Source of the DNA: Geobacter sp.
GTDB lineage: Bacteria; Desulfobacterota; Desulfuromonadia; Geobacterales; Pseudopelobacteraceae
Direction: 5' to 3'
Length of the DNA: 64,000 bases
Assembly: GCA_003574895.1 (NCBI GenBank)
Contig: PJFB01000011.1
Coordinates: 62,001 to 126,000, forward strand
A program made the translations under genes and the position numbers. Below, in pieces: positions 1 through 8,900 of the stretch (position 1 is the stretch's first letter; each line of letters starts with the position of its first letter). Under the pieces are notes generated by a model. That model worked only from the letters and a program-made list of their open reading frames with translations. It was not told where the DNA came from and did no database searches.

Positions 1-1266
1 AACCGACGGAAGGATGGCACGTATTTCTGGGAGCACGCCACCATCTCTCCCATCAGGGATGCTTCCGGCGCAATAACCCATTACATGGCCTTGAAAGAGG
101 ATATTACCGAGAAACGCAATCTGGAGCATCAGTTGCGTCAATCACAGAAGATGGAGGCCATTGGTACCCTGGCCGGCGGCATCGCCCATGATTTTAATAA
201 TATTCTCACAGCGATAATCGGCTACAGCACGTTGTTGCAGATTGAACTCAAGTCGAGCGGCAAGCCGAAGGAGTACGTCGACGGCCTGATAGCCCTGGTC
301 GAGAGGGCAGCCAATCTCACCAGGGGACTCCTTGCCTTCAGCCGGAACCAGGTCATGACGCCGAAGATGTTCAATCTCAACGAGGTCGTGACCACCATGA
401 CCAAGCTGATCAGTCGCCTGATCGGAGAAAATATCGTGGTGGAAACAAGGCTGTCCGGGCATCCGCTATCGATCATGGCCGATTGTGGGCAAATCGAACA
501 GGTGCTGATGAACCTGGCGACCAATGCCCGCGATGCCATGCCCACCGGCGGCAGACTTACGATCGTGACAGACGCGGTGACGCTGGAATCTGGCAATCCG
601 CTGCTTACCAACTCCTGTCAACCCGGCACCTATGCCATGATCTCGATCACGGACACTGGCACAGGCATGGACGAGGCAACCACGGCCAGGATTTTTGAAC
701 CGTTTTTTACGACCAAGGAGCAGGGCAAGGGAACCGGGCTGGGACTCTCGATTCTGTATGGCATAATCAAACAGCACCATGGCATTGTATCGGTAGCCAG
801 TCGCCCAGGTTGCGGCACCACTTTCAAAGTTTATCTGCCGTTTGCGGTGCCGAGCGGTGAAATGGCGATGGACAAGGGGCAGGCGCCGGTCGTTGGCGGT
901 ACGGAAACAATACTGCTGGCCGAAGATGACCCCATGACCCGCAAGGTGATCAAGCATGTTCTCGAACAATTCGGATATAAAGTGCTGGAGGCGGTGGACG
1001 GTGAAGAGGCGCTACGGATCTTTAGTGAAAATCCATCTGCCATCTCGCTGGCAATACTGGATATGATCATGCCGCGCAAAAATGGCAAAGAGGTCTGCAT
1101 TGCCATAAAGGATTTAGCGCCGGATGTAAAAACATTGTTTTTCAGCGGTTATCCGTCGGATATAATCGCCCAGCGAGGGTTATTGCCCGAAGGTGCGCCG
1201 TTCTTGCAGAAGCCGGTTTCCCCCATGGACCTTTTGGATAAAATCAGGCTGGTACTGGACGCATAG
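1..1266 (+). CDS. Hybrid sensor histidine kinase (3' part; 5' end outside window)
   Basis: The reading frame is open from base 1, so the gene begins upstream of the window. The first ~28 codons are the tail of a PAS/PAC domain (RKDGTYFWEHATISPIRD), followed by a dimerisation/phosphoacceptor helix with GGIAHDFNN, whose His is the predicted autophosphorylation site. An HATPase domain follows with the G boxes DTGTGMD and [11 protein letters not shown]-terminal receiver domain has the DD pair in LAEDDP, the acceptor Asp in LDMIMP and a conserved Lys in LQKP. It is a cytosolic HDFNN-class hybrid kinase; the input signal is unknown because the N-terminus is missing. An internal ATG at 85 would remove the PAC tail and is unlikely to be the true start. 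It ends just before a strong palindromic terminator. Confidence 0.93.
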   Translation, partial: NRRKDGTYFWEHATISPIRDASGAITHYMALKEDITEKRNLEHQLRQSQKMEAIGTLAGGIAHDFNNILTAIIGYSTLLQIELKSSGKPKEYVDGLIALVERAANLTRGLLAFSRNQVMTPKMFNLNEVVTTMTKLISRLIGENIVVETRLSGHPLSIMADCGQIEQVLMNLATNARDAMPTGGRLTIVTDAVTLESGNPLLTNSCQPGTYAMISITDTGTGMDEATTARIFEPFFTTKEQGKGTGLGLSILYGIIKQHHGIVSVASRPGCGTTFKVYLPFAVPSGEMAMDKGQAPVVGGTETILLAEDDPMTRKVIKHVLEQFGYKVLEAVDGEEALRIFSENPSAISLAILDMIMPRKNGKEVCIAIKDLAPDVKTLFFSGYPSDIIAQRGLLPEGAPFLQKPVSPMDLLDKIRLVLDA

Positions 1267-1312
1267 GCGGGGAAGAACTGCTGATTTGCTGCAATTGTGA
1301 ATATAATTCAAA

Positions 1313-1351
1313 CAGAGAGGGACGACCCGGGTCGTCCCTCTCTGCTTTTTT
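1313..1351. terminator. Perfect palindromic bidirectional terminator
   Basis: Positions 1313-1344 form a perfect 32-base palindrome (CAGAGAGGGACGACCC and its complement). It is followed by a T run at 1346-1351 on the plus strand and preceded by an A-rich stretch. It lies between the convergent kinase gene and the hydrolase gene, so it probably ends transcription from both sides. Confidence 0.9.
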
Positions 1352-1374
1352 GGTGGCTGGTGAAAATTTTTTAC

Positions 1375-2205
1375 TCAGCAGTTAGAGAGAAAACCCAGGA
1401 TAATGGCAAAGGTTTCCTCAGGGCGCTCTTCGTGCGGATTATGGCCGCAGTCCGGAATAATGACCATCCGTGAATTTTTCAATTCCCTGTTTAGCTGTTT
1501 CCCTTGCCATGGCTTGACAATGCGGTCATGCTCGCCCCAGAGAATCAACACCGGAATGGAGAGTGTGCCATAACTGGCATTGATCTTGGCGGCGTTGGGG
1601 GGGAGGATCTGCCGTACAGTGCTGGCCAGGGCGCGAGCAGAACCTTTGTGGCGATAAACAGTCGCATAGCGCTCTATGAGCTGTTCGGTAATTAGTTCCT
1701 GCTGGTGGAAGACCGATTCGAGCCCCCTGCGGGCAATCTTGTCGGCCGGAATGGAAGACATCAGCAAGGGACCAATTAGTGGCAGACGCAGGATCCGCAT
1801 GAACTTGGGGATCTTTTGCGGGAACCCCGGGGTTCCGATCAGGATTAGGCGGGCAATTTCCGGACAGTCGAGTGCACTCAACAGGCCGACCAGCCCTCCG
1901 TAAGAATGACCGATTAGAGTGATATCCTTGAGTTTGTGGGTGCGAATATATCCTGCGATCAGCCGCGCGTTTTGCAGTGCGGAATAATCGCCGCCGAAGG
2001 GCCTGGATGAATGCCCGTGCCCCTTCAGGTCGACCAGGTGCAGTGTGAATTCGTCGAGCGGGAAAAATGGGGTCAGATCGTCCCAGGTGTGCAGCGACGC
2101 AGCGAAGCCATGCAGGAATATGACATTGGTGCTACCGTTGCCCATGACTTGAAAGTGCAGATATTCGCCCGGTTGATATAAGAACTTGGAAGATGGTATG
2201 GTCAT
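1375..2205 (-). CDS. Alpha/beta hydrolase
   Basis: This 276-residue protein has the alpha/beta-hydrolase fold signatures: an oxyanion-hole motif (LHGFAAS), the nucleophile elbow GHSYGG with the catalytic Ser, a late acid (GEHDRIV) and the catalytic His (CGHNPHEE). Length is usual for the family. No signal peptide is evident, so it is probably cytosolic. The substrate cannot be told from sequence; relatives include esterases, haloperoxidase-like and C-C hydrolases. It stands alone, convergent with the upstream kinase gene across a palindromic terminator. Confidence 0.88.
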   Translation of the reverse strand: MTIPSSKFLYQPGEYLHFQVMGNGSTNVIFLHGFAASLHTWDDLTPFFPLDEFTLHLVDLKGHGHSSRPFGGDYSALQNARLIAGYIRTHKLKDITLIGHSYGGLVGLLSALDCPEIARLILIGTPGFPQKIPKFMRILRLPLIGPLLMSSIPADKIARRGLESVFHQQELITEQLIERYATVYRHKGSARALASTVRQILPPNAAKINASYGTLSIPVLILWGEHDRIVKPWQGKQLNRELKNSRMVIIPDCGHNPHEERPEETFAIILGFLSNC

Positions 2206-2438
2206 GGTGCTCTCTTGTGTGATAAAATTAAAAAATATTTGATAATTACCAGGACGTTCAGTGAGCGAAGAGTTGTTTCATCCGCTTTTCGGCTGATAAC
2301 TGACCCAGTAAACTTACTTATCGTGTTTTCAGAGGTCGGTCAACGAGCAAATTTTTTTCCTCAACTCAGCAAAGTGTGCTAATGAAAGAGTGGCGTCAAT
2401 CCGGCGTCACACTGCCAATATCAAAAAGGAGAGTAGCA

Positions 2439-2813
2439 ATGAGCAACAAGAAGCCCGAAATCACATTCAAGTATGTTTTTAATTACAGTTACAATCCGAC
2501 CTATGTCAATGGTGCACAGGGCGGCTTTTCCCCGCGCGGGGAGATGGTGATTCATTTTTATCTGGAACGGCATCCGCTGCCTGAATCCATCTCCCACGAG
2601 ATCACCCCCGAAGGCGTGATCGGCAAGGAAACCGCTGTTGAGCCGGAAGATCTGCAAAAAAGCATGGTGCGCTTCATTGATACCGGCGTGGTCATGAGTT
2701 ACGATAATGCGCGGATTTTCCACTCCTGGCTGGGCGACAAACTGCGCGAGGTGGAACAGTTGCAAAAGGCTCAAACCGCTTTCGAGGGAGCGCCTTCCGG
2801 AGCCCAGGCCTGA
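2439..2813 (+). CDS. Conserved hypothetical protein, 124 aa
   Basis: I chose the ATG at 2439 because a strong ribosome binding site (AAAGGAG, ~2426-2432) precedes it; an in-frame ATG at 2376 has none. The product is a small soluble acidic protein. Visible conserved-looking stretches are a GGFSPRGEMVIHFYLER segment and a C-terminal helix around FHSWLGDKLREVEQ. I do not recognise a named function. The pattern (beta strands, then a DTGVVMS turn and a helix) loosely recalls DUF3467-like proteins. A DUF3108 gene follows 21 bases downstream, so they may be co-transcribed. Confidence 0.75.
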   Translation: MSNKKPEITFKYVFNYSYNPTYVNGAQGGFSPRGEMVIHFYLERHPLPESISHEITPEGVIGKETAVEPEDLQKSMVRFIDTGVVMSYDNARIFHSWLGDKLREVEQLQKAQTAFEGAPSGAQA

Positions 2814-2834
2814 ATCGTTCCCTTTCGCTGATTT

Positions 2835-3629
2835 GTGGGTAATAACATGTTGAGGCATAAAATGTTTAAAGTTGCACGGTTGTACTTAGTCTTTATGGGA
2901 TTGACCCTGGCTGTCGGCTTGTTGCCGGTGCCGCAACAGGTCTTTGCCTTTCCGATCCCGGAACGCCTGGAATTCGATGTGTCCTACGCCGGTATCCCTG
3001 CTGGCCGGGCTGTCCAGGAAGTGACCATGGAAGGGGACGAGGTGCATATCGTTTCCACGGCACGTTCTGCGGACTGGCTGAAAATCTTCTTTCCGGTGAA
3101 CGATCGCATCGAGTCCATATTGATATCCGGAGCACCACCGCTGCACATAGGTGTTCCCAGGTTTTACAGCGAGCGTATCAATGAAGGCTGGACTCACTTT
3201 AAAAAGGACGCGGTCTTTGACCGCCAGAAGTTGGAGGTGCATACCAAGGATTTTCTGAAAAATTCCGAAACTACACAGAAGATCACGCCGCGCACCTACG
3301 ACACCCTGTCCAGTTTTTTTTATTTCAGGACGGTCCCGCTGAAGGTAGGCTCTTCCACCTTCATCGAAATCTTCGACTGCAAAAAATCATGGAACACCGA
3401 GGTGCAGGTACTGCGTCATGAAGAGATAGAAACCCCGCTTGGTAAGTTCAAAACAGTTGTGATCAAGCCGATTCTGAAGTTTGAAGGGATTTTTGCCCGT
3501 ACCGGTGATATGTACATCTGGTTGACGGACGACGACCGTCGCATCCCGGTGCAGATGAAGTCCAAGGTGAAGATCGGCAGTATCACTGCGACGCTGGTGG
3601 GTGGGAGTTACTGGCCACAAAAGAAGTGA
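2835..3629 (+). CDS. DUF3108 domain-containing exported protein
   Basis: The 264-residue product starts with GTG at 2835; ATG codons at 2847 and 2862 are alternatives and all keep the signal peptide (hydrophobic stretch LYLVFMGLTLAVGLLPV, then a likely cut after VFA). The mature part begins with FPIPERLEFDVSYAGIPAG, the characteristic opening of DUF3108 periplasmic proteins, and continues as predicted beta structure to a C-terminal KVKIGSITATLVG. The function of the family is not established; lipid binding or envelope roles have been proposed. A terminator hairpin lies ~45 bases after the stop. Confidence 0.85.
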   Translation: MGNNMLRHKMFKVARLYLVFMGLTLAVGLLPVPQQVFAFPIPERLEFDVSYAGIPAGRAVQEVTMEGDEVHIVSTARSADWLKIFFPVNDRIESILISGAPPLHIGVPRFYSERINEGWTHFKKDAVFDRQKLEVHTKDFLKNSETTQKITPRTYDTLSSFFYFRTVPLKVGSSTFIEIFDCKKSWNTEVQVLRHEEIETPLGKFKTVVIKPILKFEGIFARTGDMYIWLTDDDRRIPVQMKSKVKIGSITATLVGGSYWPQKK

Positions 3630-3672
3630 ATTGAATGTTTAAAAGTTGCTTTAAAATGCATGCAAACAAAAA

Positions 3673-3700
3673 AGCCCGTCTCTCTTGAGCGGGCTAATTT
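3673..3700. terminator. Rho-independent terminator after the DUF3108 gene
   Basis: The stem AGCCCG (3673-3678) pairs with CGGGCT (3690-3695). It is flanked by an A run before and AATTTGTTT after, so it could serve either strand, with the convergent small gene on the minus strand downstream. Confidence 0.75.
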
Positions 3701-3778
3701 GTTTGTATTGTTTGGCAGGTTTGCCGGTATTTAGCTGTGTAACGTTACAGATAGCTTTGTCTGCCTTGAGCTTATGGA

Positions 3779-4033
3779 CTATTTTGATCCACCGGCTTTT
3801 TCATAGGTTTCGTAATCAGCGCCATCTTGATCCTTGGCAGAGGAATTCATCTTGGCGCTCATCTGCAAGGCTTGCTGGGAGATGGTAACTGTATCGGTCT
3901 TGGCCTTTGTTACCCCGATATCGGCTGTTTGATTCGCTTGAACAGGGGCGGCCTTTTGCTCTGTTTGTGCATGGGGGTTTATGTATGCAGGATTTGCCAG
4001 CACACTGCTGGGTGAAAGTTGAGCTAATGCCAT
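3779..4033 (-). CDS. Small hypothetical protein, 84 aa
   Basis: I chose the ATG at 4033 (MALAQLSP) because GGGAGG sits about 7 bases upstream; a GTG at 4042 lies inside that ribosome binding site. The product is hydrophilic, rich in Ala, Gln, Lys and Thr, with a central KTDTVTISQQALQMS segment reminiscent of flagellar rod/hook-type or flagellin-like linkers, but too short for a family call. No signal peptide or membrane segment is seen. It is probably a single-gene unit convergent with the DUF3108 gene. Confidence 0.65.
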   Translation of the reverse strand: MALAQLSPSSVLANPAYINPHAQTEQKAAPVQANQTADIGVTKAKTDTVTISQQALQMSAKMNSSAKDQDGADYETYEKAGGSK

Positions 4034-4117
4034 TGGTTTCACCTCCCGAATAAATTCCCTTTTGTATTTTAATTTATTTTACAGCTTCTTGATGTAAATA
4101 TGCAAATTATTATTGCG

Positions 4118-4435
4118 TCATTTGCTGAGATAGTCTCCAAGCAGTCCCCGGGAGTGTTCGTCTTCATGGCAGTGGATGCAGAGATTTTCCCAATTGCTGC
4201 CGTCGGCCGGGTTGTTGTTGTGATTGCCGTCCTTGTGGTGCACGGTCAGTTGATTAAGGCTTGACGCATCGAACTCGCGTCCGCACTTGGCGCAGATCGG
4301 ACCATGGATCTTTAACGACTTTGTCCGGTAGTTGCTATTGCTTTCCATCTCCCCCCGCATCTGCTTGACCAGGGCGCTGGCTTGCTCCGCGCTTGGGAGA
4401 GGCACTGTCCTGGGTCCTCTTGGTCTTCCCGCCAT
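4118..4435 (-). CDS. HNH endonuclease-fold protein, 105 aa
   Basis: The product carries an HNH nuclease core: CAKC and CIHC cysteine pairs that would bind structural zinc, and between them TVHHKDGNHNNNP followed by NWENLC, giving the His-His-Asn-His pattern of the beta-beta-alpha metal finger. The N-terminal third is basic (GRPRGPRT), fitting DNA binding. Its size matches YajD-like stand-alone HNH proteins. There are no adjacent phage or restriction genes, so its role is unknown; it could be a DNA repair nuclease or a domesticated nuclease. Confidence 0.85.
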   Translation of the reverse strand: MAGRPRGPRTVPLPSAEQASALVKQMRGEMESNSNYRTKSLKIHGPICAKCGREFDASSLNQLTVHHKDGNHNNNPADGSNWENLCIHCHEDEHSRGLLGDYLSK

Positions 4436-4493
4436 CCTTCACTCCTTTCTATCCAATGGGCTACAAGTTTTTGAAAATTAAAACTTTGTTTAT

Positions 4494-5099
4494 TTACAGG
4501 CCATTCAAAAGTTTTACCGTTGCCCGGTTGTCGGCGTAATAGTCGATAATATTGTGGCAGCCGTAGTTCTGTTCAATGTTGAACATTCCCGCCAATGGCG
4601 CCCCGATTGCGTTCAGGAGCACGACGCGGTTTACGCCCCCATGGCCAACCACCAGGATCTCCTGTCCTTTGTGGCGTTCAATGATCTCGGCAATTACCGG
4701 CATGACCCTGTTATGGACATCCAAAAGATTTTCTCCCTCCGGCACTCGGTAGTTGACCAGGTCTGCCAATCGCGCCCGCCATTCCTCGGGCCACCGCGCG
4801 GTGATCTCCTGCCAGGTCATTCCTTCCCAGATACCTATGTTCAATTCGCGCAGTTCCCTGCGCCTGACCGGCTCGATGCCGAACTGGCCGCAGATGATGT
4901 CGGCACCGATTGCGCATCGGGACAGGTCGCTGGTGTAGCAGGCTGAAATGGGTTTGTCGGAAAGCAGATCTTTCAGGCGGTGGTACTGTTCAAGGCCCAC
5001 ATCGGTCAGTGCCACATCTGTCTGGCCGTTATAGCGGGGTTGGTCATATCCGGCCACCTGGCCGTGGCGGATGAGGTGAATGCGGGTTGCGGGGGTCAT
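4494..5099 (-). CDS. Histidine phosphatase family protein (CobC-like candidate)
   Basis: The 201-residue product has the phosphoglycerate-mutase-like signature LIRHGQ near the N-terminus (phosphohistidine site), an acidic catalytic region (LRELNIGIWEGMTWQEI) and a second catalytic His in VVGHGGVNR. This architecture fits alpha-ribazole phosphatase CobC or a broad-specificity phosphatase. The cobU-cobT-cobS run lies on the same strand farther upstream, which makes CobC attractive, but the thiC, alcohol dehydrogenase and kinase genes intervene. Its start overlaps the end of the kinase gene by 4 bases, so the two are translationally coupled. Confidence 0.82.
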   Translation of the reverse strand: MTPATRIHLIRHGQVAGYDQPRYNGQTDVALTDVGLEQYHRLKDLLSDKPISACYTSDLSRCAIGADIICGQFGIEPVRRRELRELNIGIWEGMTWQEITARWPEEWRARLADLVNYRVPEGENLLDVHNRVMPVIAEIIERHKGQEILVVGHGGVNRVVLLNAIGAPLAGMFNIEQNYGCHNIIDYYADNRATVKLLNGL

Positions 5100-7624
5100 A
5101 AAGCTCCTTTGCCGGCGGTTCCCGGTGGTGATTGTTTCTTGCTTAAAACTTCATCGATCTTTTGCAGTAGGTCATGGGACAGGAAAGGTTTCTGAATATA
5201 GCAGGTGCTATCTGCAAGGACGTGCCGATTGGCGACCAGATCCTCGTTATAGCCTGACATGAAGATTACCTGCAGGCCGGGCTTGAGCTGCTTCAGCTTT
5301 TCAAAGAGCGCAGGACCGCTCATGTGCGGCATGATCACATCGCTCAGGAGTAGATCCACGGCATCCAAGTTCGTATCCATCAGCGATAATGCCTGTTGCG
5401 GGTCTTCTGCCACCAGCACGGAATAACCCTGGTCGGTCAGCAGTTCATTGGTCAATTCCCGGACCATGGCGTTGTCTTCAACCAGCAGAATGCATATGTC
5501 GCGGTGAAGGCGCGGACAATTAACCTCCTCCACGTTATCGGCCGTTGCCGACTGCCCATCCAGTCGCGGGAAGTAGACCGTAAAGGTGCTGCCATGGTCA
5601 GGTTCGCTGTAGACATCGACGTGTCCACTGTGCTGCTTGGCTATGCCGAATACGGTGGCCAATCCCAAGCCTGTGCCCTTACCGGATTCCTTGGTCGTGA
5701 AAAAAGGTTCGAAGATTCGCTCCTGCGTTGCACTGTCCATCCCGCATCCGGTATCGCTGACGCACAGTTTGACATATTCGCCAGGAGGCAGTTGGGAATG
5801 GATCTTTTCAGATTCATGCAGAATTATGGTGGAGGTCTCAATGAGCAGGTCACCGCCGCCCGGCATTGCATCTTGGGCATTGATCGCCAGATTCATGATG
5901 ATCTGCTCTATCTGTGGTCGGTCAGCCATGATACTCCCCAGATTGGGGGCAAGTTTCATGGTGATGTGGATGTCCTCCCGAATGGTACGTTCGAGGATCG
6001 GACTGAAAGCCTCAAGAATCTCGTTGAGATTGACAATCTTCATCTCGAGAATCTGTTTGCGGCCAAATGCCAGCAGTTGGCTGGTCAGGTCACGCGCTTT
6101 GCAGGAGGCACTGATGATCCCGTTGAGCTTTTTCATGGTCTTTTCGTCCGAAGCGCAGGAAGTGCGCAGCATCTCGGCATAAACCATGATAGGGGTCAGC
6201 AGATTGTTGAAATCGTGGGCTACCCCGCCTGCCAGGCGCCCTATGGATTCTATCTTCTGGGCATGCAGCAGGTTTTGGGCCAATCGTTCCTGTTCCGCTT
6301 CGGCGCGCTTGCGGTCGGTCAGGTCTCGCCAGGCTGTATGGAGAAGCCAGCGATCCCGCATCGGGATTGCGGTCAGCATGACTTCCACCGGCAAGGGGGT
6401 GCCATCCATCCGGCGGTGCAGCCATTCAAAGCGGTGGCTGCCATGCTCGTAAGCATACAATAACATCTCGTTGGCCTTGCTTGCCGATCTTGCCCCGTCC
6501 GGCTGATATTCCGGCGAAAGGTCGCCCGGATGGCTGTCCAGGACTTGTTGTTTGTCGGTGCAGCCCAGCATACGCAGCGTGGCCTCGTTGCAGTCGATGT
6601 AGGCGGTCCCGTCGATCAGCAAATTGGCATCGCCGGATTTTTCGAAGAGCAGGTGGAACAGTTCCTCTTTTTGCCGAAGCTCGTATTCAGCCTGTTTCAG
6701 CTCGCTGATATCCAGCATGACACCCACCAGACCGCGCAATGAGCCATCCTTGCGGAGCATGGTTGATTTGTAGAAGAGCACGTCGTGCAGTTTGTTGTCG
6801 GCATAGCGGACTGGCGTTTCATAGACCTGAATTCCCTTTTTCTGCATGAGGTCGATGTCTGCCTGGTGGTAGCTTTCAGCCAGCTTCTTCGGAGCAAGAT
6901 TGTATACGGTAGAGTTGATGATCTTTTCCCTGGGGAAGCCGAGATAGCGACAAAAGGCGTCATTGCAGCCGGTATAGATACCGTTGCAGTCCTTGTAGAA
7001 GATGGGGTTCGGAATAGTGTTGATGATGCTGCTCAGCAGTTCTTCGCTTTCCAGAAGCTGGCGCTCCGCTGCCTTGCGCTGGGTTATGTCCTCGGCAATG
7101 CCGAGATAACCGGTGGTGTGGCCCTGTTCATCGAGAATGATCGTAACAGTCAGGCTGACCAGCAGACGGCCGCCATCTTTGCGCAGATAGGTCCATTCGT
7201 GTTGCTCCGTGCCCACAACGCGGGCTTGCTCCACAAGCACCCTGAAGCCGGTGACCGGCCTGCCCAGTTCTTTGCTTAGTTCTTTGCCACGTTCATCTAT
7301 TTCCGAGGCCAGATGCATCGCCATAGGAGTCTGCTTGCCGACCATCTCATGGGCGCTATAGCCCAGCATCTTTTCGGCTCCGCGGTTGAATATGGTGATC
7401 AGGCCGTCCCTGTCCGTGGCGATGATGGAGAATTCGGACGCGGCATCAAGCACCGCCTGGAGCTGGAGATTTGCTGAAGCCAGTGTTGCCCTGGTGGCTT
7501 CCAGTTCCTGGATACGGTGCTGCAACTCCGGGTAATAACTTTTTCGGGCGGAATGCTCACCGAGACCGATGATCAGCTCCCGGCGGCTCTCCCAATCCTC
7601 AACTTCGTCAGAGGGCTTTTTCAT
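5096..7624 (-). CDS. Multi-PAS hybrid sensor histidine kinase
   Basis: I chose the ATG at 7624, which has GAGG ~7 bases upstream; an in-frame TTG at 7636 is the alternative. The ~842-residue cytosolic protein has a coiled N-terminal segment (~35-60) and three PAS domains (about 62-183, 195-311, 322-438). The phosphoacceptor helix contains GGVAHDFNN (His ~470), the HATPase domain has DTGCGMD and GKGTGLGLA, and a C-terminal receiver domain has LVEDN, acceptor Asp in LLSDVIMP and Lys in IQKPF. No transmembrane segment is seen, so it probably senses a cytoplasmic signal. It is the same HDFNN hybrid class as the gene at the start of the window. Its start overlaps the alcohol dehydrogenase stop by 17 bases. 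Confidence 0.92.
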   Translation of the reverse strand: MKKPSDEVEDWESRRELIIGLGEHSARKSYYPELQHRIQELEATRATLASANLQLQAVLDAASEFSIIATDRDGLITIFNRGAEKMLGYSAHEMVGKQTPMAMHLASEIDERGKELSKELGRPVTGFRVLVEQARVVGTEQHEWTYLRKDGGRLLVSLTVTIILDEQGHTTGYLGIAEDITQRKAAERQLLESEELLSSIINTIPNPIFYKDCNGIYTGCNDAFCRYLGFPREKIINSTVYNLAPKKLAESYHQADIDLMQKKGIQVYETPVRYADNKLHDVLFYKSTMLRKDGSLRGLVGVMLDISELKQAEYELRQKEELFHLLFEKSGDANLLIDGTAYIDCNEATLRMLGCTDKQQVLDSHPGDLSPEYQPDGARSASKANEMLLYAYEHGSHRFEWLHRRMDGTPLPVEVMLTAIPMRDRWLLHTAWRDLTDRKRAEAEQERLAQNLLHAQKIESIGRLAGGVAHDFNNLLTPIMVYAEMLRTSCASDEKTMKKLNGIISASCKARDLTSQLLAFGRKQILEMKIVNLNEILEAFSPILERTIREDIHITMKLAPNLGSIMADRPQIEQIIMNLAINAQDAMPGGGDLLIETSTIILHESEKIHSQLPPGEYVKLCVSDTGCGMDSATQERIFEPFFTTKESGKGTGLGLATVFGIAKQHSGHVDVYSEPDHGSTFTVYFPRLDGQSATADNVEEVNCPRLHRDICILLVEDNAMVRELTNELLTDQGYSVLVAEDPQQALSLMDTNLDAVDLLLSDVIMPHMSGPALFEKLKQLKPGLQVIFMSGYNEDLVANRHVLADSTCYIQKPFLSHDLLQKIDEVLSKKQSPPGTAGKGAL

Positions 7625-8768
7625 AGATGGCCTCAATGTCTTGAGCAGTCGGGCGACGGGGATTGGTAACCATGCAGGCGTCCTTCATGGCTTTTTGAGC
7701 CAGGGCAGGGATGTTTTCCGGCATTACTCCGGCAGACGACAGAGTGGTTGTGATGCCGGCAATGGCGCGGAATTTCCGGATGGCCCCGGTCAGGGCCGCC
7801 AGGCATTCTGCGGGCGCCAGGTCCGAGGCGGCAATCCCCATGGCAGCGGCAATGTCCCGATAACGTTCGACAGCAGTGGGGAAATTGTACTCGACCACGT
7901 GGTCAAGAAGCATGGAGTTGCATTCACCGTGGGGAAGATCGTAGAATCCTCCCAGGCTGTGGGCCATGGCATGCACGGCGCCCAGGCTGGCATTGGAAAA
8001 AGCCAGGCCCGCCTCAAGGCTGGCGAGCATCATTGCATCCCGTGCCACAAGATTACAGGGCTCGGTGATTGCGGTCACAAGGTTTGAACTGATCAGGCGT
8101 ACGGCTTGAAGGGCATGCAGATCGGTCAGGGGGGAGCTGGCATTGGAAACATAGGCCTCCATGGCATGTACCAGGGCATCCATGCCGGTACAGGTGGTAA
8201 GATGGGCATCCATGGTAGTAGTGGTTTGCGGATCGATCAGGGCCACATCAGGGACGGTCGATTTGCTGATGATGGCGATCTTGACCCGTTGTGTCGAATT
8301 GGTGATGATGGCGAACTGAGATACATCGGCCGCACTGCCGGCCGTGGTCGGGATGCAGATCAGGGGGGGCATGGGATGCACCACCCGATCGACCCCCTCG
8401 CACTCCAGTATATGGCAGTTGTTTGTGCTGACGATGCCGATCCCCTTGGCGCAATCCATGGGGCTGCCCCCGCCGATTACTACGATGGCGTCGCAGCCGG
8501 CGGCGCCATATAGCTCAGCCCCGCACATGACTTCGGATTCCCGCGGATTTGGAGAAATAGCTGAAAAAAGTACGCTTTCCATGCCTGCTTCATCAAGGCT
8601 GGTGATGACGCGGCCAGTCCAGCCGGCGGCAATTACTCCCGGGTCGGAAACCACCAGTAACCTTCGGGCACCATAGCTGCGCGCATATTGTCCGGCAAGT
8701 CCCAATGCACCGATTCCGTAGACAAGCTCGGGGTTGACGAATTTTCTTATCGGAGATATCGGTGCCAT
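7608..8768 (-). CDS. Iron-containing alcohol dehydrogenase
   Basis: The start is the ATG at 8768 (MAPISPIRKF), preceded by GGGGAGGAGAG; an upstream TTG at 8801 lacks a site. The 386-residue product is a type III (Fe-dependent) NAD(P)-linked alcohol dehydrogenase. It has the GGGSPMDCAKG nucleotide-binding loop, TTAGSAADVSQFA, and the metal-ligand region with AVHAMAHSLGG and LPHGECNSMLL, whose Asp/His residues hold the metal. It is a single-domain protein, not an AdhE fusion. It follows thiC on the same strand and overlaps the downstream kinase gene, so the pair may be one transcript. Confidence 0.93.
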   Translation of the reverse strand: MAPISPIRKFVNPELVYGIGALGLAGQYARSYGARRLLVVSDPGVIAAGWTGRVITSLDEAGMESVLFSAISPNPRESEVMCGAELYGAAGCDAIVVIGGGSPMDCAKGIGIVSTNNCHILECEGVDRVVHPMPPLICIPTTAGSAADVSQFAIITNSTQRVKIAIISKSTVPDVALIDPQTTTTMDAHLTTCTGMDALVHAMEAYVSNASSPLTDLHALQAVRLISSNLVTAITEPCNLVARDAMMLASLEAGLAFSNASLGAVHAMAHSLGGFYDLPHGECNSMLLDHVVEYNFPTAVERYRDIAAAMGIAASDLAPAECLAALTGAIRKFRAIAGITTTLSSAGVMPENIPALAQKAMKDACMVTNPRRPTAQDIEAIYEKAL

Positions 8769-8900
8769 GTCTCTCCTCCCCAGAAAACGCAGCAAGATCA
8801 ACTACACAAATGCAGGTGGGTTCGGCTAATGAAAAAGGCTCACGATAATATGGCACAACTCCAAGTGGTTGAACAGGGAGAATCTTTGTGTTACAGCAGT